DNA from: Anaerolineales bacterium
GTDB taxonomy: Bacteria; Chloroflexota; Anaerolineae; Anaerolineales; Villigracilaceae
Direction: 5' to 3'
Assembly (NCBI GenBank): GCA_020634885.1
Contig: JACKAW010000004.1
Coordinates: 186,001 to 250,000, forward strand
Length of the DNA: 64,000 bases
In this document: piece by piece, positions 57,389 through 64,000 of the stretch
How the letters are laid out: every line of letters starts with the position of its first letter
Position numbering within the stretch: position 1 is the first letter of the stretch
The notes under the pieces: generated by a model
What the model was told of the DNA's origin: nothing
Database searches by the model: none
The model's input: only the letters and a program-made list of their open reading frames with translations
Translations under genes and position numbers: made by a program

Positions 57389-59305
57389 TCAGTCGCCGAC
57401 CACGGGGAGTTTCACGTCCACTTTGCGGGCGGGAGATTTCACATCGGGACATTTCCAACCTTCACCGGGGTTTTCGCGGCGCAGGTTGGAGAAAGTGGGG
57501 AGAATGCCGCAGGCGAAGCAATTCAACCGGCAGTCCACGCGGATCTGCCCTTCGAGTGACATGCGGAAATCCTGAAAGAGGAAGTTCTTGCGCACGGCGG
57601 CTGTGATGTGTTCCCACGGGAAGACCTCATCTGTACGGCGAGGGCGGCTGGTGTAGAACGTGTAATCAAGGTTATGGTCATTGAACGCTTCAGACCATAT
57701 TTCGAACTTGCGTCCCTCTTCCCAGGCGTCAAATTTCGCGCCGCGCTTCCATGCGCTGTAGATCACTTCTGCCATGCGGCGGTCGCCTCGTGAGAGCCAG
57801 GCTTCTACAAAGGTATCGTCGGGCTTGGTCCAACTAAGTTTGATGTTCCTGTCTTTGAATAATTCGCGTTTGAGCAAGGCTTGCTTTTCGAGAATGCTGT
57901 CGCGCGTATCGCATGGAACCCACTGGAAGGGAGTTTGCGGCTTGGGCACAAAGGTACTTACGCCGGCATGTAATTTCACTTTCCAACCCGCCACCTTACG
58001 CCCCTCGGCAAGGACGCGCTTGCATAGGTCTGCGATGGCTTGCACATCCTCAAGCGTTTCGCTGGGATGACCGATCATAAAATATAGTTTGATCGTTGTC
58101 CAACCTCGGGCGTAAATTTCGCGGGTGGTGTTGATGATATCTTCATCAGGAATGAATTTGTTGATGATGCGGCGCATCCGTTCGCTGGCGGCTTCGGGGG
58201 CAAGGGTGAACCCGCCGGAGCGGTGCTGTTTCAGCATTTCCATCAGGTCAATGGATACAGATTCGATGCGAAGAGATGGCAGTGAGACGGTGAGCTTGCG
58301 TCCTTCAAAACGCTTGCTGATGGCGCTTACCAGATCTTTGATGTAGGTGTAATCTGAAGAGGAAAGCGACATGAGCGCCAGTTCTTCAAAACCGGTAGAG
58401 CGAACCGCAGCATCGGCGGCATCGACAACCTCTTCCACGCTTCTTTCGCGGACGGGGCGGGTGATCATCCCTGCCTGGCAGAATCTACACCCACGGGTGC
58501 ATCCACGCATGATCTCAACCGAGACGCGGTTGTGTACCACGCCGATATTCGGCACAATGAACTTGGTGGGCGGCGGCGGCAGTTTTGCGACGATCCGCTT
58601 GTTGATTACTCTGGGAGCCTCTGCTATGGTCGGTTCGATGGCTTCCACGGTGCCGTCTTCCATGTAGGTGGTTTCGTAGAAGCGGGGAACGTACACACCG
58701 GGGATGTTTAGAAATTCACGCAAGCGTTCTTCACGGGGTTTGCCCTCTGTTTTTTGCAGCGAGTTGATAATATCGTGAATGACTTCTTCGCCTTCGCCGA
58801 CCACAAAGGCGTCAATGAAGGCGTGCATGGGTTCAGGGTTGTTGGTGGAATGTCCGCCTGCAATGATGATGGGGTGGCTTTCGTCACGTTCCAGTGCGCG
58901 GACGGGGATGTCTGCAAGGTCCAGGATGTTGAGGGCGTTAGTGTAGAGCGTCTCGTAGGGTAGGGAAAAGCCAATGAGGTCGAACCCGGCTAAAGGTCGT
59001 TTTGATTCGAGCGCGTATAGCGGAATTCCGTGTTCGCGCATTAATGCTTCCATGTCAAACCATGGTGAATAGGCGCGTTCGGCAAGCGCATCTTCCCGCT
59101 GATTGACTTGATCGTACAGAATTTTCAAGCCGACGTTCGAAACGCCGATATCGTATACATCGGGGAAAATAAATGCAACGCGGGTTTTGGCGGTATCCCA
59201 ATCTTTCAAGGTGGAGTTTAACTCGCCGCCGACGTACCGTCCGGGTTTTTCAACCTTTAAAAGAATTCGGTCAAGTTTTGATTCGATCTGTTCTGGCGTA
59301 AACAT
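57389..59305 (-). CDS. TIGR03960-family B12-binding radical SAM protein
   Basis: The 638-residue protein has an N-terminal B12-binding-like domain (about 20-190) and a radical SAM core with the [4Fe-4S] cysteines 269, 273 and 276 in MRGCTRGCRFCQAG. Other marks are ELALMSLSSSDYTYI, APEAASERMRRIINK and the C-terminal GILPTF region. It belongs to the family paired with TIGR03936 and often found near rplU/rpmA or rng. The reaction is not known to me. ATG 59305 lies 6 nt after a TATAAT with TTGCAA 19 nt further upstream, so leaderless; an upstream in-frame start lies within the promoter. Confidence 0.9.
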   Translation of the reverse strand: MFTPEQIESKLDRILLKVEKPGRYVGGELNSTLKDWDTAKTRVAFIFPDVYDIGVSNVGLKILYDQVNQREDALAERAYSPWFDMEALMREHGIPLYALESKRPLAGFDLIGFSLPYETLYTNALNILDLADIPVRALERDESHPIIIAGGHSTNNPEPMHAFIDAFVVGEGEEVIHDIINSLQKTEGKPREERLREFLNIPGVYVPRFYETTYMEDGTVEAIEPTIAEAPRVINKRIVAKLPPPPTKFIVPNIGVVHNRVSVEIMRGCTRGCRFCQAGMITRPVRERSVEEVVDAADAAVRSTGFEELALMSLSSSDYTYIKDLVSAISKRFEGRKLTVSLPSLRIESVSIDLMEMLKQHRSGGFTLAPEAASERMRRIINKFIPDEDIINTTREIYARGWTTIKLYFMIGHPSETLEDVQAIADLCKRVLAEGRKVAGWKVKLHAGVSTFVPKPQTPFQWVPCDTRDSILEKQALLKRELFKDRNIKLSWTKPDDTFVEAWLSRGDRRMAEVIYSAWKRGAKFDAWEEGRKFEIWSEAFNDHNLDYTFYTSRPRRTDEVFPWEHITAAVRKNFLFQDFRMSLEGQIRVDCRLNCFACGILPTFSNLRRENPGEGWKCPDVKSPARKVDVKLPVVGD

Positions 59306-59311
59306 GCGCCG

Positions 59312-59342
59312 ATTATACCTGATAAGAAATGTCCAATTGCAA
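59312..59342 (-). promoter_or_regulatory. Promoter of the radical SAM operon (leaderless)
   Basis: TTGCAA (59337-59342), 19-nt spacer, TATAAT (59312-59317) on the minus strand, 6 nt before ATG 59305. Confidence 0.65.
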
Positions 59343-59483
59343 AGGGATAAAAACGGATAAAGTGCCCGTATTTGACACACTTTTCAGTTTTGAAAAGGGT
59401 ATTTTTTATTAACTAGCCCCTACGGGTCAACATGGATCTATGAGCCTGGCAATAGAATGAAGAAAGTAAATAAAGGAGTTCCA

Positions 59484-60125
59484 ATGCGAAAAATAATCAT
59501 CTTACCCCTCGTCTTAATACTAACGGCATGTAGCGGTTCTCAGCCTGTTGTTCAGGAACCTTTGCCAACACCAATTGTGCAAACTGTAGTTGTAATAGCA
59601 ACCACACAAGTATCTCCGCCAACAGAAGCGCCTTCTGCCACCCCTGCGCCAACCAATACTGAAGCGCCCCAACCAACGCCAATTCCCCCAACGGTCGTTC
59701 AGCCTACCGTTGAAGCGAACAGCGATCTGACCCAGGTTTTTGTAGATAATATTCTTGGAAAGGGCGTCTTTGCTGATATTGTTTTTTCAAGTGACAGGCT
59801 CACCCTAAACTGTTACCCGCGTGACATGACCATCACCATGCGGGCAATTCACCCTGATGTAACACGTGCAGAAATGTTCTACCGAATGGTGGAAGTTCCT
59901 GAATATTTCCGTTACTCCGATTGGTATTTGATTGGGAATATGGATTCGGATGGGGCTGGGAATTTTTCCATCACCTTAAGTGGCACTGATTTAAGCCCCG
60001 ATTGGCGTTCGATGGAAAAAGCAGTGATCGAGTTTCAGTTTGCTGGCGTGAATAAAGGCGGCGGCGTGGTAGACCGAACCCAAAAGATCGAAAAGATGGT
60101 CACATATTACAAAGAGTGCCCATAA
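59484..60125 (+). CDS. Lipoprotein of unknown function
   Basis: A 213-residue product: ATG 59484 (AAAGGAG five bases before) starts a lipoprotein signal with lipobox LTAC near residue 15, followed by a Pro/Thr/Glu linker to residue ~80. The rest is a beta-rich domain (ADIVFSSDRLTLNCYPRDMTITMRAI, YRMVEVPEYFRYSDWYLIG) that I do not recognise, with two Cys likely disulfide-bonded outside the membrane. Alone on its strand; ends before the inverted-repeat element. Confidence 0.75.
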   Translation: MRKIIILPLVLILTACSGSQPVVQEPLPTPIVQTVVVIATTQVSPPTEAPSATPAPTNTEAPQPTPIPPTVVQPTVEANSDLTQVFVDNILGKGVFADIVFSSDRLTLNCYPRDMTITMRAIHPDVTRAEMFYRMVEVPEYFRYSDWYLIGNMDSDGAGNFSITLSGTDLSPDWRSMEKAVIEFQFAGVNKGGGVVDRTQKIEKMVTYYKECP

Positions 60126-60133
60126 TTAAAAAA

Positions 60134-60228
60134 TAGACCTCTTGGATAAGTGATTTGGATTCCTGAAGTTCTACTTCAGGTAACGTTGCCGAAAGTAGAA
60201 CTTTCGGAATCCTTTTACAAGAGGTCTA
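60134..60228. repeat. 95-bp nested inverted repeat (miniature element)
   Basis: The outer arms TAGACCTCTT/AAGAGGTCTA are perfect. Inside, GGATTCC/GGAATCC and GTTCTACTT/AAGTAGAAC extend the hairpin. There is no coding capacity. It lies directly before a terminator and looks like a dispersed miniature palindromic element. Confidence 0.8.
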
Positions 60229-60230
60229 AT

Positions 60231-60268
60231 AAAAAGGAGGCTGGTGTTTTTGACCAGCCTCCTTTTTA
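60231..60268. terminator. Bidirectional terminator
   Basis: AAAAAGGAGGCTGGT and ACCAGCCTCCTTTTT with a 7-nt loop, between converging genes. Confidence 0.92.
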
Positions 60269-60274
60269 TTTATA

Positions 60275-61594
60275 CTATTCGATATTGACCACTGGCTTGC
60301 TCATGCGTTCCCGACCCCATAACCAGAGAGCGCCCAACCCAAAGAACATGATGAGCATTGCAAAAAGCCAGCCCACGCCCGGCAGGTTGACAAGCAACCC
60401 CACAAGTGCCACTCCGAGCAGCATGGGCCAGAACTTGTGCTCAGCCAATGCCGGGTTGAAGCGACCTAAAATCCATTTACCGCCCATCCACGCCGTGAGA
60501 ATTTGCGCGCCAAAACCTGTAAAGAGTGCAAAGCCAAGGATCAGCGCGAAGATGGCAAAGATGCCGATAAAGATGATTGTGGCGGTTACCCCGCCAAGTG
60601 AGATCACACCAAAAATGATGCCAGCCACGACCATGGTGACGACGATCACCAACAGGGCAAAGAAGAAGGCAGCATAGGCAACAATACCCCAACCAAAACT
60701 TGGGACGGGTTGCTCCTGAAGTTTTTCAGCAAGCCCTTTTAAGAATGCCGGAGCAAGCCAGGCAAGCAATAAACCAAATATGGCAAGGGTGGCAATACTG
60801 CGGAAAAGGTTTAACACCCAGTTTGTGACGAGTTCGCCGGTGCTAGGTGGAGCAGGTGTGAACTCATCCACCACAGGCTCGTTTCGGGTGATCTTCCCTG
60901 TAACGCTTTCAGCAGGAATGTCACTATCCACAGTTTGAGTATAGGTCAGGCTTCCGCCAATTTTGGCTTGATCGCCAATGGTTAAACCCGAAGCAACACT
61001 CGGAATATCAACTTGGGTATCGCCTACGTACATGGCAGGTGAGGGGCTGCCTTCTTTCTGCCCTTCGCCAAGTTCTGCCAAAACATCGCCGCCAACCGTC
61101 CCTTGAATTTCAAGCCCGCCTGCGGCAACTTGCACATCGTCGCCAACCGACCCTGCCAAAAGCGCCTGCGCTCCGGCGTACACTAAATCGCCGCCCACTT
61201 CACTTCCGTTTTTGGCTTCAAGGCTGGCGCTGGCGCCAATTGCATCACTGCCGATTACAGCCGCCTCGCCAAATTGGAGCGCGGCTCCGGCAATGCGTAC
61301 ATCATCTTTTACAGTGCCGTTGACGACAATCGTATTGCCAGCGGCGATCAAGTCGCCTTCTACCGTTCCGTTAATGCGGATGTAATTGGCAAAAACGATC
61401 AAATCGCCTTTTACCGTGCCCTCAAGAGTGAACTCCTCGGCGGTCACATACAGGTCGTCATTGATCACTTCATTGCTTTCGATCACAACCGTGTCTCCGC
61501 CGCGCCCGTCAAACGCCAATGCCGGTGAAACAAAGGTCATAGAAAGCATGGCAGCGAGAATAAAAAGTGCAATATATTTTTGAATGGTTTTCAT
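60275..61594 (-). CDS. Exported bactofilin-like domain fused to membrane segments
   Basis: The 439-residue protein has a signal peptide (cleavage after ALA near residue 27). Residues ~35-190 form repeats of GTVxGDLxxxAxxIxxNGxVxxDV type (GTVKGDLIVFANYIRING, GTVEGDLIAAGNTIVVNG), i.e. a right-handed beta-helix like bactofilins. After an acidic linker, residues ~255-435 contain five transmembrane helices. Bactofilins are normally cytoplasmic, so an exported version tied to a polytopic membrane domain is presumably an envelope scaffold. SD GGAG precedes ATG 61594. Confidence 0.82.
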   Translation of the reverse strand: MKTIQKYIALFILAAMLSMTFVSPALAFDGRGGDTVVIESNEVINDDLYVTAEEFTLEGTVKGDLIVFANYIRINGTVEGDLIAAGNTIVVNGTVKDDVRIAGAALQFGEAAVIGSDAIGASASLEAKNGSEVGGDLVYAGAQALLAGSVGDDVQVAAGGLEIQGTVGGDVLAELGEGQKEGSPSPAMYVGDTQVDIPSVASGLTIGDQAKIGGSLTYTQTVDSDIPAESVTGKITRNEPVVDEFTPAPPSTGELVTNWVLNLFRSIATLAIFGLLLAWLAPAFLKGLAEKLQEQPVPSFGWGIVAYAAFFFALLVIVVTMVVAGIIFGVISLGGVTATIIFIGIFAIFALILGFALFTGFGAQILTAWMGGKWILGRFNPALAEHKFWPMLLGVALVGLLVNLPGVGWLFAMLIMFFGLGALWLWGRERMSKPVVNIE

Positions 61595-61735
61595 GAATTC
61601 TCCTTCGTAAATCTTCCTGATGAAGACTTACGGCATTTAACAGAAATGGTTGCGCAAACTACCCCCCTTCGCCTCATACCTACTTTGGGGTTGATCCTAA
61701 CCATTTACCTTTTCCCCGCGTAGAGTTTCCCTCAT

Positions 61736-62266
61736 TTACAGACGCAATTCTCTTAAATTGGCAATATCACCAAAATACCACTTCATTAATTGAATGAACC
61801 AATAACAATAATATTCAGGATTTCGGTCAATTTCCACCTTGATCTCATCCAAACTCATAAACATGACGTCGGCAATTTCTACAGGGTCAAATTGCACAGA
61901 CTTTCCACTCAACCTGCCTTCATAGATGATGCTGATCTCATTGTCATTGACGCCATATTCCATTTGGATTTTTCCGCGCAAGGTAAGGTCAATGCCTGCC
62001 ACGCCCATTTCCTCTTGTAACCCACGAACAGCAGCCTCCAGATAACTTTCCCCCGCTTTTACATGCTCCGATACTGAACAATCCAGCAGGGACGGGGAGT
62101 TCTTTCGATCGGCGCTGCGTTTTTGGATCAACATGTCACCCTGCTCATTAAATAGAAAGACATGCACACCTCGGTGCCATAATCCCTGTGTATGAACTGC
62201 CGAACGCATCGCCTGTGCGGTCACTTCATCGTTGTCGTTCACAACATCCAATAATTCGTCTGCCAT
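61736..62266 (-). CDS. Nudix hydrolase, IPP-isomerase-like subfamily
   Basis: The 176-residue protein has the layout of the IDI/YfcD-like Nudix group: LLDVVNDNDEVTAQAMRSAVHTQGLWHRGVHVFLFN, then the Nudix box region SEHVKAGESYLEAAVRGLQEEMG. Relative to GX5EX7REUXEEXGU the first Gly is Glu and the Glu after Arg is Gly, while the catalytic EE is kept. It likely cleaves a nucleotide-diphosphate substrate; the true IPP isomerase Cys/Glu set is not clear. TAGAAT ends 7 nt before ATG 62266 with no SD. Confidence 0.8.
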   Translation of the reverse strand: MADELLDVVNDNDEVTAQAMRSAVHTQGLWHRGVHVFLFNEQGDMLIQKRSADRKNSPSLLDCSVSEHVKAGESYLEAAVRGLQEEMGVAGIDLTLRGKIQMEYGVNDNEISIIYEGRLSGKSVQFDPVEIADVMFMSLDEIKVEIDRNPEYYCYWFIQLMKWYFGDIANLRELRL

Positions 62267-62273
62267 GTTGCCA

Positions 62274-62279
62274 ATTCTA
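62274..62279 (-). promoter_or_regulatory. -10 box 7 nt before the Nudix start (leaderless)
   Basis: TAGAAT on the minus strand, 7 nt before ATG 62266; no SD, no clear -35. Confidence 0.45.
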
Positions 62280-62327
62280 CCTTTGATAATAAAAAGCCCC
62301 CGGACTCAAACCCAGAGGCTTCAATTT

Positions 62328-63086
62328 CTAACCAAACAATTCCATCAATTGCTTAACGTGAACGATACCGTCGAAACCTTTGATATCACCTTTGCGCATC
62401 TCAGCCTTTTCACCGTCTGGGTCACCAAGACAGGAAACGATCACATCGCCTGCACTGACATCTTCTCTTTCAGTGTAGTGATTGGTGGTGACGATCACAT
62501 TCGCGCCCGCAGACTTTGCAGCGGTGAGTCCGTTCTTGGAATCTTCCACAACCATTACTTCATCGGGCTTCAAACCAAGTTTTTCAAGCGCGAGGTTGTA
62601 GATGGCTGGATCGGGTTTTTTCTTTTCAACCACATCGCCAGCCAGAACCACTTCAAACTTGATGTCTTTGAGCGGACCTTCGGTGATGGCTTTTGCCGCC
62701 TGTTCATTAGATGTGGTGCAGATGGCGAGCTTGAGACCTGCTTCCATCGCCTCTTTCATGAAGCGATGAATACCCGGGCGCAGGGGCAGTTTACCTGTCT
62801 CGATCAACTCCACGAAGAGCGCGGTTTTGCGCTTGTGCATTTCCTTTACCAGCGCGTCGATCTCTTCTTCGGTCATTGGCTTCGAAAAACCCTTGGTCTG
62901 CCAATGCTTTTTCATGCGTTCCTTGCCACCGCCGACTTGCAGGAGCTCGTGGTAATACTCGATATCCCATTCGTCGGTGAAGCCAAATTCTTTGAAGGTC
63001 ATATTAAAGGACACGCGATGACCGTCACGTTCGGTATCGATGATGACGCCATCCTGGTCGAAGAAGACTGCTTTAATTTTGGACAT
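62328..63086 (-). CDS. HAD-superfamily phosphatase/phosphomutase (CbbY-like)
   Basis: The 252-residue protein is a HAD subfamily IA enzyme. Nucleophile Asp10 and acid Asp12 lie in FFDQDGVIIDTE, Thr/Ser motif II in AICTTSNEQA, Lys motif III near VEKKKPDPAIYN and Asp motif IV in VVEDSKNGL. The helical cap (residues ~18-90) suits small sugar phosphates, as in beta-phosphoglucomutase or CbbY. The substrate is not assignable. SD GGAGG precedes ATG 63086. It lies downstream of hisC on the same strand, separated by a palindromic element. Confidence 0.88.
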   Translation of the reverse strand: MSKIKAVFFDQDGVIIDTERDGHRVSFNMTFKEFGFTDEWDIEYYHELLQVGGGKERMKKHWQTKGFSKPMTEEEIDALVKEMHKRKTALFVELIETGKLPLRPGIHRFMKEAMEAGLKLAICTTSNEQAAKAITEGPLKDIKFEVVLAGDVVEKKKPDPAIYNLALEKLGLKPDEVMVVEDSKNGLTAAKSAGANVIVTTNHYTEREDVSAGDVIVSCLGDPDGEKAEMRKGDIKGFDGIVHVKQLMELFG

Positions 63087-63097
63087 AGTTGCCTCCC

Positions 63098-63213
63098 CGT
63101 CATTGCGAGGGTGCTCTTGTTCTTAGCCCGACATGTGCCACAAAGTGGTAAGCAATCTCATGACCTAATCATTAGATTGCTTCGTCGGGAAGAGCACTCT
63201 CCTCACAATGACG
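63098..63213. repeat. 116-bp CGTCATTGCGAGG-type inverted repeat
   Basis: The arms CGTCATTGCGAGGGTGCTCTT (63098-63118) and its near complement (63190-63213) flank inner pairs CCCGAC/GTCGGG and GCAATCT/AGATTGC, so the whole element folds into one long hairpin. It fills the hisC-HAD gap and resembles CGTCATTGCGAG miniature repeats known from several bacterial phyla. Confidence 0.8.
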
Positions 63214-63218
63214 AATTA

Positions 63219-64000
63219 TTACTTTTTCATCCCAAAGAATTCCAACACGGTATTAACGAATAGCTCGTTCTCTTCCTTGGAACCAATCGTCACGCGGAAC
63301 CAGCCATCGGAGCCGTATTTCTTGCTTTCGCCGCGCAGAATAATGCCCTTGGTCTCTGCATAGGCGAGCACTTCCTTGCCGGTCTTTCCGGTTTCGCCAC
63401 AGTCGAAGAGAATGTAATTGGACTTGGACTGCATGACATAAAAGCCAGGGATGACGCTCAAGGCTTCACTGATGTAATCCACGGCGTCGTTGTTGTATTT
63501 GACGCGTTCTGCCAGACCTTCGGTATCTTCAAAGGCTGCCAGCGCCGCCCACATGGGAATGGTACCCACGTTCCAGGGGAGGAGTGAGCCTGCTACTTGC
63601 TTGAGGGTGTCTTCGTGGGCAATGGTGTATCCAAAGCGCATACCTGCCAAGCCATAGGCTTTGGAAAGGGTGCGGGTGATGAATACATTCTTGTACTTTT
63701 TGATCAGTTCCACCTGCGACATGCCCAAGCCAGCATATTCAATGTAGGCTTCATCCACCACCATTGGAATGCCCAATTTGGCGAACGGCTCGAAATGCTG
63801 AGGATCCATGAAGTTGCCGCTGGGGTTGTTGGGGTTCGGGATGACGATGATCTTGGTCTTATCGGTGACGGCTTTCATCAAACCATCAGGGTCAAATTTC
63901 AATTTGTGATCTTCATACAGCATGGGCACATCGACCATTTTTGCGCCAAGTAATTTTCCGCGCAAGCCGTAAATGCCGAAGCAGGGCGTATGCTGAATGA
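63219..64000 (-). CDS. hisC: Histidinol-phosphate aminotransferase, C-terminal part
   Basis: The frame is open to the window end, so the N-terminus is missing; about 259 residues are seen. It is a class I/II PLP enzyme of the HisC type: NPNNPSGNFMDP, VVDEAYIEYAG, the PLP-lysine motif TRTLSKAYGLAGMRFGY, and a C-terminal WFRVTIGS with the phosphate-contacting Arg. HisC converts imidazole-acetol phosphate to histidinol phosphate. Other his genes are not in view, and related enzymes that act on aromatic or cobalamin precursors have the same motifs. Confidence 0.88.
   Translation of the reverse strand, partial: IQHTPCFGIYGLRGKLLGAKMVDVPMLYEDHKLKFDPDGLMKAVTDKTKIIVIPNPNNPSGNFMDPQHFEPFAKLGIPMVVDEAYIEYAGLGMSQVELIKKYKNVFITRTLSKAYGLAGMRFGYTIAHEDTLKQVAGSLLPWNVGTIPMWAALAAFEDTEGLAERVKYNNDAVDYISEALSVIPGFYVMQSKSNYILFDCGETGKTGKEVLAYAETKGIILRGESKKYGSDGWFRVTIGSKEENELFVNTVLEFFGMKK

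Noticed and set aside
62232..63263. A 343-codon open frame on the plus strand across the HAD gene and repeat
   Set aside because: It spans two well-supported minus-strand genes and a palindromic element and shows no domain.

Overview
The window looks like chromosomal DNA of an uncultured or little-studied Chloroflexota bacterium, most likely class Anaerolineae. The basis is the number of secreted Pro/Thr-rich lipoproteins (PTxTP linkers joined to SH3, NBR1-type Ig-like, FecR or Fn3-like domains), a very large AfsR/SARP-type ATPase regulator, two UMF1/MFS carriers, Rex, a CHASE2 cyclase, and moderate GC with scattered palindromic repeats. This assignment is inferred from gene content, because no rRNA is present. 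About 59 protein genes and one tRNA cover nearly the whole window. I see no phage, plasmid, IS element or CRISPR array.

Layout. 1-4.7 kb: the end of a TIR-domain protein, an NBR1-Ig lipoprotein, pyrG, a Roadblock protein, an anchored surface protein and pth. 4.7-12.4 kb: DNA repair (mfd, uvrB) around a large GT-C-like membrane protein. 12.4-21.6 kb: a bacteriohemerythrin, a P5C-dehydrogenase-like enzyme with a histone-H1-like tail, a thioredoxin-like lipoprotein with an in-frame UGA (probable selenoprotein), UMF1 and MFS carriers, an M20 peptidase, smpB and a glutaredoxin-like protein. 21.8-24.7 kb: a Fur/PerR-type regulator and P1B-4 metal ATPase operon with PerR-like boxes on its promoter, divergent from an AfsR-like regulator (24.7-27.8 kb). 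28.1-32.7 kb: two tiny tandem RiPP-precursor-like genes, a class V aminotransferase, a CAP/LysM protein, a patatin and an esterase. 32.8-38.0 kb: a Tat L,D-transpeptidase, CcdA, a glutaredoxin-DUF2085 fusion, then pgeF-yggS-yggT-yggU. 38-44.9 kb: a lytic transglycosylase, PotD, the adenosine kinase-like/ahcY pair (SAM-cycle salvage) and an orphan nuclease-like gene. 45-50.5 kb: the G5/3D protein-LCP-rsmA operon, a TrmH-family methyltransferase and Rex. 50.6-55 kb: CHASE2 cyclase with a FecR lipoprotein, an SH3 lipoprotein and tRNA-Arg. 55-64 kb: PrsW, a radical-SAM trio, a bactofilin-like membrane protein, a Nudix hydrolase, a HAD hydrolase and the end of hisC.

Themes. Redox and thiol handling recurs: selenothioredoxin, CGDC glutaredoxin, Grx-DUF2085 with CcdA, PerR-like regulator, Rex and hemerythrin. 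Cell-envelope remodelling also recurs: L,D-transpeptidase, Slt, LCP, 3D domain, PgeF, CAP/LysM and many lipoproteins. At least ten genes have a -10 hexamer only 6-7 nt before the start codon and no Shine-Dalgarno, so leaderless transcription appears common; the other genes use ordinary AGGAG sites. The strongest single observation is the UGA codon at the redox-active position of the thioredoxin-like lipoprotein at 15.1-15.6 kb, followed by a hairpin that fits a bacterial SECIS element.
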